Positions 1-11,449 of a DNA stretch of 64,000 nt are shown in pieces. The translations under genes were made by a program, and so were the position numbers. The notes under the pieces were generated by a model. It was not told the DNA's origin, made no database searches, and saw only the letters and a program-made list of their open reading frames with translations. Each line of letters begins with the position of its first letter. Within the stretch, counting starts at the first letter, position 1. This stretch comes from Gymnogyps californianus (lineage: Eukaryota > Chordata > Aves > Accipitriformes > Cathartidae): contig NC_059475.1 of NCBI RefSeq assembly GCF_018139145.2, positions 4,873,437 through 4,937,436 of the forward strand, given 5' to 3'.

Positions 1-3000
1 GAGCTGTCAACAGGAAAACCTTAGCAAAATCAACACCGTAGGATCATTTTGTAGTCTGCTTTTGTCGTTGCCATCTGAAATCCTTGCTTCAGTCAGTGGA
101 ATAAGCAAGCAACGGCTGAGCTGTTACGACAGTCTCACCGTTTCTCTGTGCATGTGGATTTATTCCTAGCAAGAAATTGTCTTGATAGTCTACAGGTTGG
201 GAAAAGGCATTCAATAAACTTAGAGGGGAGTTTAATGGGTTTTTGATAAAATACTACTCTTTGGTATGCCTGCCAGAACATGGTTGTTTTTCCTGAGTTC
301 TGCCATTGCTCCTCTGGGACCACTCTGTGCTTGAATGTTTTCAATGACTTCACGTGTTTGTACATCTTGTTGTAGCACTGCGAGCAAAATGGAAGCCATT
401 CCCATTAGTCAATATACCCGGCTAATACATTACCAGTACTATAAACCTTGTTTTCAGTAGGTCATTGCTAGTCAATCTGTTTTTCAGCAAATTCTGTTGT
501 TGCCAGCTGTATTTTTAAAACACTGAAGCATACGGATCCTTTGGAAGAGGACAAATACATATTTTCAAATCACTTTCCCCATCTGCATTCACTCCATTTG
601 ATATGTGCAGCTTTTATTATTTGGGGGAGAAAGCAAAGTGGTCCAGAGTCAAACTGTTTGATTTGGTTGTTTGGCATTTACTATGCATTAAGCAATACTT
701 CACCAGTTGGTTTGAAAAGGTGGTGGTGTGGAGAACCAGAGAGGGTGGGGGACTAGGTAGATCTATCATGTGCTTTTTTTGCATAAAATATTTTAAATAC
801 ACAACATCTTTCCAGAGTACCTCACCTCTACGTGCTCTTCTCTGCCTTCCATAAAGAATAAAATCTTAGATGGAGTTATCCAAGTGTAACTTACCTTTTC
901 TCTAGAACTGAAGCTGATTTAAGGAAAGGGATGCATAAGCCTAGCTGGTAACAAGAGTGTAGATGGTAGGGAAAGTTAATAAAAGGCAATAAAATACCTA
1001 CCTGGAACTTGGTGTAGTAATTATCTCAACTTAGAACTCCATATGGTTTAAGAAAACATCACCACATCCTATTATGTTTTTCTGTACTGGACAGAAGCCT
1101 CTGCAAGTCTTACTTCTTTTTCTTCTTCACTCCCTGCCAGCCTGTTGCAGCTTACACTGTGCAGCGATTTTTCATGCTCAGTGGCATGGAAACAGAAAGC
1201 AGAGTATGAGCTATCACCTGGAGGATTTTTACAGGGGGTTACGCGTGGATCTGATGAAAGGCCAGCTGTAGATCGTGCAGATGACACTTAATCTTTTTGT
1301 TGTACATCCTCTGGACTGTGGTTTGCACTAGCTTGCTTCCCTGTGATTGTGTGGGATTTGAAAGGGCTATAAAAACTTGCCACAGGTGTTAATAGTATTC
1401 TGGCTGCCCATACAAGCTTTCTAGGCTCAGTATGGTGGGTGGTAATCACACCAAAAGTAAATACTGAGCATGCACATATCCTTCTTTCTCTTGCCTGGGA
1501 CTGTCCAAGGGGAAGCCATATGTCAGGTCCTCTTGCCTGCTGTAACTAAATCTGAGTTTTGCAGCAGTTCTTGATGATTTTGCTAGGCTAAAAAAACCCA
1601 AGAGACCCTGGGTCAGCCCTGTTTGAACACTGCTGACTCTGTTAGCTGGTATCATGAGCTGCTGGTTGTTTCCGGATCATCTCTGCAGAAGAAACAGTTC
1701 TGCCTTGCAGACTCTTTTTGCAGCTACTCCTCCTTGGGCTGCATGTTCATTTCCAGTCTGGTTTTGGTTTGGTTTTGTGTTATTTTTTTTTCCTGTATCT
1801 GACACATGCTCCCAAATTGTATTTGTCTTGATCAAAATCGCATTGAAGTGTGTGTTTGTACGCTCCTTCCCTTTCTTTGGGGGTTCTTTGCTTTTCCTCA
1901 GGATCAGGGCTGTGTGATACCTGGAATTTGCCCCTCTGTCTGCTACAGACCAAGCAGACTTGGTCACTTTATGTCTGAAGTGAAACCACTAATAATTGTC
2001 AATCCCAGCAGGAAGTTGGAGAAAGGAATGTCTGGCCAAGTTCTGTGAAATTCTCCAGGTTAACATCTCCAGATGTCAAAATCAATTCCATTTGTCTGTC
2101 TAAATGTTATTGCTCCAAGTTGAGTAATGATGTGTTGCTCGAAGACGAGCAAATTGGGTAGAAAGAGGCAGGAGCCATCCTCTAGATCAAAGATGTCTTT
2201 GTGACATCTGTTTTGTAACAATTCCTATGAAGTAATGACTGCTGCTCTGAAAAATTTCCTCTGACATAGGAGAGATGAGAATGCTGACACTGAAGTAATT
2301 GGTTTGTCCAGGTGGATATATTGCATACATCTGTGCAGGCATAAACTGTCTCCGGCGTTTGACCATATAGCTCACCATACCATGCAAGACCCTAGCTTGA
2401 ATGGCCCCGTGGCCGTTTCCTCGTCGGGGACAGGAACGGTGACAGCGCGAGTGAGCCCGCCTCATGTCCTCACCTGGCCAAATCCCACACCCATGGTGAG
2501 GTGACAGAACTGAGAAGCAAGTATTTCCACTGTCAAAAAGTCTCTTCCAAGTATATCATCTTACTAAATATGTCTTTTCTATCCATTTGCCCAGGTACAA
2601 TTACAGTAGGATGTGTTTGGGATTGTAAGAGAGACGTTATTGTCACAATGCAGGAGATGCAAGTATGTGAATTATGGGTTTCCCTCAGATTTTTGAATCA
2701 ACTTGAAGAGAACTGAGGGGTTAGTCTCAAAGCAGCAGAGCAAAACACTTTAAGTAAAAAAAAAAAAAAAAAGTAAAAAAAGAAGGGAAAAAAAATGCTT
2801 TGTAGTGTCACTCAAGGAACGACTATACTTGAAGCCTGTAAGCCAAAAAGCTACAATTCTGCACTAAGGATATCTGAAGATGCTTAGATGCTAAGTTTCA
2901 GCAAAGTCCTTAATGTGCAGTCTCCAACAAAGGAGAATTTGATGTGATATCTTGTTTCCTTAGAAACTATGCAAGGGAGACTGAAAGTAATCGTAACCCC

Positions 3001-6000
3001 TTCATCATATCTTGTCATGGAACAAAAGTGTATTAAATTATGCTTTTTAGTTGAGACGTTTATTCAAATGTTAGGAGTATCTCCCGTGAAAATAATTGGA
3101 AGTTTGGATTGAAATATCAAAACTACTTTGAAAAGTATTATGTATAAAAATCTCTGTTTATGAAGATTTATGATTGTCTTTCAAAAGTAATATGATTCTT
3201 TTGCTTTTACAGCATCTGAAGTGGAAAACACATACGCAGAGGTACCTGAAAGATGAAATCAATCACCGTATTGCACACCAAGCCAATGGTGCCAGTCACA
3301 CACATGGCACCAAGCAAGATTCTGCTACCTTTAGAATAAAATCTCATAGAAAAAGTAAACCTCATAAGATATAGCTATAGTGAAATGAAGAGCGCAATAA
3401 CAAGGGCAACCATATTGATAAAATAGGAGAATTATGCTTCACATGTGTGAGATTTGAGTTATATTTTAATACGTTTAAATAATATGTAAACTGGTAGCTG
3501 CAATGCATATGGCTACAATTTGCCCCAAAACCCAGTAACTGATTTGCTTATAAATCTGCTAAGTTCAAACTGAAAATACACACCTTCGTTTTCTGACTCA
3601 TGTGTTGTTACACATATTTTTAAAAGGCAAATATCTAAAAGAATTAAAGTAGCAGGGGAGCTTGGTTATATGATTTAAATAGTTTCATTGTAAAGCTTTG
3701 TTTTGAAGTAAGATGGATTTTTAAAATTTCTAAGGAAGATAGGCATCTAACTTAGCTGAAAACCACTGAGCACTGTTTAAATTTAACCACATTTGAAAAT
3801 CTTTAAATGCTTTAGAAGTTGTATTTAGTTTTATGTTCGTAGCTAGAGATGTGTAAGTGTCTTGGGACGTGGTATTTCAGGAAGAGATGGAACGATTGCA
3901 ATGAGTGTGGATAAACGAATGTGAGCAGAGACCTAGAAGCGCTGGCTGCTGTGGAAGCAGTGAATACTCTGAGGCTATTTATCTCAAGGTAAGGAAGAGT
4001 AAGGGAGATGAAACTTTAAATATGACTTGAAAAAAAACCCACAAACCTTCTCTGAAGAGGAAAGGAACCATTTGCCTTCCATGCCTGCGGTGGGTAAAGC
4101 AACGATGGTGGGCTTTGCCCGAATCCAGAGAGTCCGAGTGAATCCGTGGTGGGTTGCTCAGACAGGGAGGCTGCTGAGGCAAAGGGGCTGGTCACTTCTA
4201 GGGGCTCTGAAATCTGCGCTGTGGGTGTTTCTGCTCCTGGTTTCCACAGCCTTGAGGCTCTGGTCTGTTTGTTGATCTGTTCTTGTGCAGCGTGTGTGCT
4301 GGTTTTCTTAAGGCTCTCCTGTTTTCCGTGTCGGATTTTGCAGCATTCCCCTGGTGTGGCTGCTTTTCCAGCTTGGACTGCTCTGTAGGGTGCCTGGTAA
4401 GGGCACAGTCAAGAGGTGTTGTATGAGGTTTATTGAAGTCTGCTGTTAAGTTAGTCAAGAAAATGGCCTGCTTAATAGGTCATGGTTTTCCTTTCTCTGC
4501 TGCTGCTCTTGGCTGTCGTAACTTGGTGTTTTGTGAAAAATGACTGCCTGTTGTGAAGAGGGGTTATTCTGCAGCTAGCCATGAAGAAGCAGGTGTGTAA
4601 AAGCTTGTGGTGCATGGCCTGGGTAAGGCCGGGCGTTCCTGAGCTCCAGGCAGAGACTGCTTTAGCAGTTGAGGGCTAAAACTATAAAAGGACCCCCAAA
4701 AGATTTCTTGGATTTCTCCCCCTAACAGCAAGACAAAGAAGGTTAGAATATCAAGTGCGTGCATCAGCAACTTGCTCCCTCATTGCACAACGTCTAGAGA
4801 AAAAATAAAATAGCAGATAAATGGCAGAGAATTAATCCATAAGTGGCTTTGAGGGCCTGTGTTTTGGGGTGTTCTGAACGGAGAAATTTGCTTTCTGGGT
4901 GTCTCTGGTTTTGTGTAGATGTCTCTTGTGTCAATTAGTCACATGTTTTCACCTTTTTTAAAAGGGGAGTCATGTGTGAGCAGTGGCAGGACAACATGTC
5001 AGAGTCATCAGAGATTCCCCCATTACCGATGTGTTTATTGAGGAGAAGAGGGATAGTTAGCTGGGAATGCCTGAACCCAAATATATTTGTAAGAGATGCT
5101 GAGCATTGACCTGTCATCTCAGAAAAGATCTTTCCTTGAGAATGTGACCATATTATGCTAACATAATAAATCCAGAGAAGGAAAGAGGTTAGCATGGATG
5201 CCTTGCTGTACAACATACAATAGTTAGGCAAGTCTGACATTTTGAAAGTAAAGGTTATATAGGATTAACTGAAAATGGGTTTTATTGATGTTTTATTAAA
5301 CATATGTTAAGAAAACAAATGGAAAAAGGGAAATATAATCCTCTCTATTAGGTGTTCACAAGGCTTTAAAAATGGTAAGCACTTTCTTTTGGGGAAAAAC
5401 AATAAAAAAAAGTGAGAGGTTGGAGTTATTTTCCATTGCTGCTGCTGTTAGAATCCAATGCTACTTTAAAAAAAAAGTACTACTAAAAAAAAAAACCACA
5501 AAAAAAACCCCAAACAAAAAAAAACCCACCAACCCCAAAACAACAATGTGAAAAATCACAAAACAAGGCAAAAACAACCACAAGGGAGGAAAAAAAAGAA
5601 AGCAAAGATTGACAAGGCAGCTTCTCTATTTTATGCTGATTCATGCTTGCAGTCTTACTGCTGATGAGAGACAGGCCCAGTACACCGTCTCATCCATACT
5701 CTGACATGGAAAATATGAGGTACCTAAGATAGTGCCCCTTTAGCTGCCTTTCTGGTCAGAAGTACGTGGCGATGATCCACCAGCCAAGCTTGAGCTGGTA
5801 GGCCAGGCATTTCAGAAAAGGATTGCAAAATACGCAGCGGGGGAAAGATGCATGAGGGAAGGGTAAGAATTCAGTCTGTATCTTCAGTGGCCTAAGCTGC
5901 TGTTCAGACACTGAATGAATGATTGAATGAATGACAGTAATTCTTGTCATGACGAATGGGAAGCTACTTGCAAAATGTCAGGTAATGAGGAAAACAAGAA

Positions 6001-6525
6001 TAAAAATTTAAAAGAACCACAATAGAACTGCTTTGCCAAAGCTAGTGGAGGTAGGCTTGTCATTAGGATCTCTCTGGGTCCTTTCCATCTAGGACTTAAC
6101 TTCCAGTTTCAGACAGACAAAGATCTGAGACCCCAGCATATGGAGGCACTGGCTGCTGTGCTGCTAAATCTTACTCTTTTGAATCTGTTCTTCTTGCGCT
6201 AATGTCACTTGACTAACTTGAAAATTAAAGACCACGAGCACACGCAGATGGTAAACTTTACTTTTTGCACATATTTTCCAAGATCACAATTTCTCCGTTA
6301 ATTTATAGTCACTTTTGCCTGTCCACCGAACATTATTTTGAAACTGCTTTTAGATTGCTTCAAATCCCTTTCTAGGATGAATTCCGTCTTTCAGCTATAG
6401 AATATTGCTGACTTCATTGTAACTGTATGTAACCAGTCAAGTTGGACAACTGTTACCTTGGACAAAGGTGAGGCTTTGTTGGCTTGTGCTTTGAACTCAA
6501 GATGATTCATTACCTGATCTCGGAT
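1..6525. other. Intergenic DNA, no gene recognised
   Basis: AT-rich single-copy-looking sequence. All open frames are short and overlapping on both strands, and none resembles a known protein. Low-complexity tracts include an A-rich run at about 2751-2797 and an A/C-rich stretch at about 5468-5620. In mammals PRMT3 lies upstream of SLC6A5, so I looked for its C-terminal exons and saw none. Either PRMT3 ends before this window or only untranslated sequence is here. Confidence 0.6.
5468..5620. repeat. A/C-rich low-complexity tract
   Basis: Long A runs broken by short C runs over about 150 bases. No periodic unit is clear. It may be a decayed poly(A)-derived tail or simple low complexity. Confidence 0.7.
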
Positions 6526-6630
6526 CTGAATAGAATAGATATTTCAGTTGGAAGGGACCTACAACGATCATTTAGTCCAACTGCCTGACCAATTCAAGGC
6601 TGACCAAGTTAAAGCATGTTATTAAGGGCT
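6526..6630 (-). mobile_element. CR1 LINE 3'-end fragment
   Basis: The stretch contains the antisense form of a CR1 3' end: a GGAAGGGACC block, then ATCATTTAGTCCAAC, then a block reading GTTAAAGCATGTTATTAAGGG. These are hallmark segments of avian and reptilian CR1 elements. The order places the element on the minus strand. It is 5'-truncated, as most CR1 copies are, and diverged, so it is probably old. Confidence 0.8.
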
Positions 6631-7065
6631 GAATTGGCCGCTGGAATAGATTTATTTTTTTTTTCCTACAACTCCGTGTACTTTGATTTTGTTGATTCAG
6701 ATTGCTTCCTAATAATGTCCAGCTATTTTTGGACATAGAGTTAATCTTTGGAGTCAGTGTGGGATGCTACGGTGAAGGGACAATGCCAATGAATCCATGT
6801 CAGCTGATGTTGTGTGCAAAGGACAAGAAATAAATGAATTTCTGGATTGGAAAGGAGACATTTAATGCCAAGGTGCTAAAAACGCTAAAGTTTTGAGGAA
6901 GGTTTTCTAGCAGTATGATGCAATTTGGAAAGCATAGTATGGGTTAACCATGGCACAGTGGCCTCAACGCATAGTTATATTGCAGTGTCATATTTATAGA
7001 GACTATGAAAATATGTTGTAAGGACTGATTCATAGACAGGTTTTTGTACCAATTTTTCTTTCAGT

Positions 7066-7643
7066 TGTCCTGGTTTCGGCTGGGATAGAGTTAATTTTCT
7101 TCTTAGTAGTTGGTACGGTGCTGTGTTTGTATTTAGTGTGAGAATAATGTTGATAACACGCTGATGTTTTAGTTGTTGCTAAGTAGCGCTTATCTTAAGC
7201 CAAGGACTTTTCAGTCTCCCATGCTCTGCCAGCAAGCAGGTGTGCGAGGAGCTGGGAGGGAGCAGAGCCGGGGCAGCTGACCGAACTAGCCAAAGGGATA
7301 TTCCATACCATGGAACGTCATGCCCAGTATATGAACGGGGGGAGTTGGCCCGGAGGGGTGGATTGCTGCTTGGGCATCGGTCAGCGGGTGGTGAGCAATT
7401 GCATTGTGCATCCCTTGGCTTTTCTTGGGTGTTATTTCCTTTTTTTTGTTATATTCCTTTTCATTATATTATTATTATTTTATTATTATTCTTAGTTAGT
7501 AGTGTATTTTATTTTACTTTAGTTATTAAACTGTCTTACCTCAACCCACGAGTTTGACTTTTTTTCCCTTCCTCCTCCCCACCCCACTGGGAGGGGGAAG
7601 CGGCTGTGTGGGCTGAGCTGCTGGCTGGGGTTAAACCACGACA
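7066..7643 (+). mobile_element. Solo LTR, copy 1 (ERV-type)
   Basis: A 578-bp element that starts TGTCCTGGTTTC and ends AAACCACGACA, so it has TG...CA termini. It is flanked by a perfect 5-bp target duplication, TCAGT, at 7061-7065 and 7644-7648. Inside are a degenerate TATA box (TATATGAA, 7328-7335), an ATT-rich stretch and an ATTAAA poly(A) signal at 7525-7530, matching U3-R-U5 order. No internal retroviral genes adjoin it. The 5-bp duplication fits an ERVL-like or class I element; the family name is not settled. It closely resembles copy 2. Confidence 0.9.
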
Positions 7644-9110
7644 TCAGTTAAGGTTTGACAGAAAGAGTTTTTTGGAGGAGTGGGGAGGGTTTAATTCCTT
7701 AAACCTGTGAAACCTCATCCTGGCTGCCAGTATAACAGTACTTTATACTCGTGCATTTGCCTAAAATTCAGATGGCTTAGAGTTACTTATACAAACGCTT
7801 TTATTCCAGACTGTTGGCCTCTCTACTGAGAGGTCACACAAGGGGATATGAAACTGGTTTAAGTCCTTGGAGTCAAACCTGATCTCAGAAGAATGTATTG
7901 CTGAACAGGAGGAGAGAGAACGGAGGTTACTGCCCATGTTCATTCAAACTCTCTGATGAAGTGATGTGCCTGAGGTCACCTGGGAGGCTGGTGGCAGAGC
8001 TAAGCTCCAGTCTCATGTCATCCTTGGTAGGCTCCTCCCTTCTCCAGTTTCATCCACTGCCTGTCTGTGCTGGCCCTGTTTGTCTGCTTCTTTAGCTGCA
8101 GAAGAGAAATGTGGTATTTAGCTGTATTTTTTTTAAGTTCTTTGCAATGTGATGAGAAAACATCCTCTGAGTGTCCCAGATAACTGTGGCTTTATTAGGA
8201 AAGGATAAAGAAAGATTAAATGAAAAAGGTACTCAGGAGAAACTGGCTGTTGAAATACCTCTGGTGATCTTTTTTCTCATCTCTTACCGTCTCACTGACA
8301 ACTATAGGAGGGAGCTGGGAAGCTTAATAAGAAAATGGTCTTGACACTGAAGTCTGGCTTCAGTTTTCCATCGCCTTAGATAGCGGATCATCTTGAATAT
8401 TTCATATGACCAAGGCATTAAGTATATTTGGAGCTCAGTGTTGAAGCTACCCAGAATTTCAGAAGATGAACCATAGGAATTAACAAAGTGGTCATTTAAA
8501 CAATGAATCTTGTACCTTAGGAGAGCAGTGTCATCCTAATTACTTGGAGATTTATGCTCAAGGGAATGCTTAAACCTGATTTCAATATGTAAACTGGTAG
8601 AAGCTTACTTGCTTTTTCTAACTGTTTTTAAGCAATTCAGTGTCTTTGTTTTGAATCCAATACCCTAAATGGAATGCACAGATTGTCTTGGGGAGTAAAT
8701 AGTACTTGTAATGTAATTTTTTACTGCAAATATTGTTGGAGTTGTCTCTTCAGAATTAAAGTTGAAGGTAGGCTACAATTCAAGTCTAGTTCAGCATGAC
8801 CAGAAAAAGCACTGTGGGATTATAGAGCATAGGTCTGCGCTTAGTGAAGTGCAGACATTACAGGATTATGTAGCTTTGACTAACAGCTGAGAAGGCTTTG
8901 AATAACAGCCACATGTGTACGAGCTGTAAGCCAGATTGTCTGCTGTGATGCCAGCCCCTTTGAGCCATCTGACGGTGTAATGGAGCTGAAAAGTGGCTCT
9001 GTAATATATCCCTGTCTTCTGTTCCTCAACCATGGGGTAGTTCCCAGCTGCCACAGTGTTGGCATACCCAGCTCTCTCATACCCAGGGCTTAGACCCCAG
9101 AATAGGGACT
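7644..9110. other. Intergenic spacer between LTR copies 1 and 3
   Basis: No coding potential is recognised. It holds one MIR-like relic (about 7950-8035). The rest looks like single-copy intergenic sequence, so copies 1 and 3 are separate insertions and not parts of one provirus. Confidence 0.6.
7950..8035 (+). repeat. MIR-like SINE relic
   Basis: The order of short blocks matches the 3' half of MIR: AAGTGATGTGCCTGAGGTCACC, then GGTGGCAGAGC, then a CAGTCTC segment. In MIR these correspond to the conserved AAGTGACTTGCCCAAGGTCAC and TGGCAGAGC blocks. The copy is diverged and its edges are approximate. Confidence 0.6.
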
Positions 9111-9702
9111 TGTTGTGGTTTAACCCCAGCCAGCAACTAAGCACCACACAGCCGCTCACTCACTCCCCCCCAGTGGGATGGGGGAGAGAATTGAAGGGTA
9201 AAAGTGAGAAAAGTCGTGGGTTGAGATAAAGACAGTTTAATGGGTAAAGCAAAAGCCACATGCACAAGCAAAGCAAACCAAGGAATTCATTCACTGCTTC
9301 CCATCGGCAGGCAGGTGTTCAGCCATCTCCAGGAAAGCAGGGCTCCATCACGCATAACGGTTACTTGGGAAGACAAACGCTATCGCTCTGGAAGTCCCCT
9401 GATTCCTCCTTCTTCCCCCAGCTTTATATGCTGAGCATGACGTCATATGGTCTGGAATGTCCCTTTGGTCAGTTGGAGTCAGCTGTCCCAGCTGTGTCCC
9501 CTCCCAACTCTTGTGCACCCCCAGCCTCCTCGCTGGTGGGGTGGGGTGAGGAGCAGAAAAGGCCTTGACTCGGGTAAGCACTGCTCAGCAGTAACTGAAA
9601 CATCCCTGTGTTATCAACACTGTTTCCAGCACAAATCCAAACCATAGCCTCATACCAGCTACTAGGAAGAAAATTAACTCTATCCTAGCTGAAACCAGGA
9701 CA
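9111..9702 (-). mobile_element. Solo LTR, copy 3 (ERV-type), reverse orientation
   Basis: Same family as the copies at 7066 and 10858 but inverted. On the + strand it starts TGTTGTGGTTTAAC and ends GAAACCAGGACA. A perfect 5-bp target duplication, GGACT, lies at 9106-9110 and 9703-9707. Minus-strand signals are ATTAAA (9236-9241) and an ATATAAA promoter box (9423-9429). A palindromic TGACGTCA (CRE/ATF-type) site sits at 9438-9445 on the upstream side of the box, where copies 1 and 2 are mutated. Confidence 0.9.
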
Positions 9703-10857
9703 GGACTCTGTCTGGACTTACAGTGGGAGTCTGCTAAGGAGGATGTGATTAGGTGAAGCATTTCCACCAGTATATTCCCACAGACCTGTTCCAAGTACAC
9801 TGGGACCAGTTTGGTTCAGGTAAAGGGAGTCATTACTAATGTCCTCAAAATGGGTATCCCAGTGAGAGAAGCTGTAGCTGAGAATTTGCCCCTAGCATTT
9901 ATTCTTCAGCCAAAATAAAGTTAGATTTAACCTATGACCTTAAAAGTTCACTGCTCCTGTGAATGTCCTACAAACCACGCAGTGATTTAGACTTACATCC
10001 CAAGACTGGGTTGACTTATCAACCCTGAACAGATGGGTTTCTTCATCTGGCACTCTGCAAGACAAAGTGTGGGATATTTTCATGCTGACAAGAGGGGTCA
10101 CAGTTTTGTTATCTTTGTATGACAATCTCCATACCCAATTCACTATGTATTGGGGGATTTCCCCTTTCACAGTGAAAGAGGGCGGAAAAAAAAAAAATGC
10201 GGAGCACTCTGGTTTAAACAAACCAAGAACTGCCTATGAGAGACCACAGAAAAGGTTTAAGGATTTCTTTTTTTTTTTTTCCCCCCAATCAGGAATCCAA
10301 ATGAGTATCATGACTTGCCTTGTGAAATACTGAAGTAGTTACATTAGTATGTTTATTAAGTATTTTTCTTAAAATGGGACCATGTAGTCAATGTTGCTGA
10401 CTCCTGGGAAAGCTCCCATAGCCTCACAGAGGTGCATGCCACGATTTTTCGTTCTTACTGGTTTTGACTCAACAGTCAAAAGTGAGTAAGGCAGTGAGTG
10501 AAAGGTGTTAAAATGGACTGGTTGTCTGCTAGAATTTGGTGTATTTTCTGTGTGATGCTCATGGTGTCCTCCCAGGGCATCTGCCTAGAAAATCAACTTT
10601 CTCATATTTTGTGATATTTGAGATTTTTCTTTCCAAATTTCTGATCAGGAGTTCAAACCTTAGTGTGGTATGTTCACATGGTAACAAGCGACCAAGGTAG
10701 CACAGTTGGGAGAATTACTCTTTCCAGATAGTGTTGTTTAGAGTGTTAATCTTTATTAATGTTGAAATTTAGCTGAGTTGATGCTTCACAGCTGAACAAT
10801 GAGTCTGTGTGCTCCAAAACTTCCCCACTTGCCAAGCAAAACCACCTTGCAGGTGGT
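9703..10857. other. Intergenic spacer between LTR copies 3 and 2
   Basis: No gene or clear repeat is recognised. A-rich (about 10184-10197) and T/C-rich (about 10266-10287) tracts are present. Confidence 0.55.
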
Positions 10858-11449
10858 TGTCCTGGTTTCAGCTGGGATAGAGTTAATTTTCTTCTTAGTA
10901 GCTGGTACAGTGCTGGGTTTTGGATTTAGTGTGAGAATAATGTTGATAACACTCTGAGGTTTTAGTTGTTGCTAAGTAGCGCTTATCTTAAGCCAAGGAC
11001 TTTTCAGTCTCCCATGCTCTGCCAGCAAGCAGGTGTGCAAGGAGCTGGGAGGGAGCAGAGCCGGGGCAGCTGACCTGAACTAGCCAAAGGGGTATTCCAT
11101 ACCATGGAACGTCATGCCCAGTATATAAACGGGGGGGAGTTGGCCGGGAGGGGCGGATCGCTGCTCGGGCATCGGTCAGCGGGTGGTGAGCAATGGCATT
11201 GTGCGTCACTTGTCTTTTCTTGGGTGTTATTTCTTTTTTGTTGTTGTTGTTATATTCCTTTTCATTACAATTATTATTATTATTATTTTATTATTATTCT
11301 TAGTTAGTAGTGTATTTTATTTTACTTTAGTTATTAAACTGTTCTTATCTCAACCCACGAGTTTTACATTTTTTTCCTCCTCCCCACCCCACGGGGAGGG
11401 GGAAGCGGCTGCGTGGTGCTTAGTTGCTGGCTGGGGTTAAACCACGACA
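10858..11449 (+). mobile_element. Solo LTR, copy 2 (ERV-type)
   Basis: A 592-bp element with TG...CA termini, starting TGTCCTGGTTTCAG and ending AACCACGACA. A perfect 5-bp target duplication, GTGGT, lies at 10853-10857 and 11450-11454. It has an intact TATATAAA box at 11122-11129 and an ATTAAA poly(A) signal at 11333-11338, separated by a T-rich and ATT-rich stretch. It is nearly collinear with copy 1, with only scattered differences, suggesting the same subfamily. No internal viral genes adjoin it, so it is a solo LTR. Confidence 0.9.

Noticed and set aside
7240..7557. Open frames of about 60-105 codons within the LTRs (also at 11104-11440 and 9240-9647)
   Set aside because: They are chance frames repeated because the LTR copies are repeated, and they end in the ATT-rich or T-rich part of the LTR.
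7066..11449. A provirus with 7066-7643 and 10858-11449 as paired LTRs
   Set aside because: Each LTR has its own different target duplication, an inverted third LTR lies between them, and the interval shows no gag, pol or env similarity.
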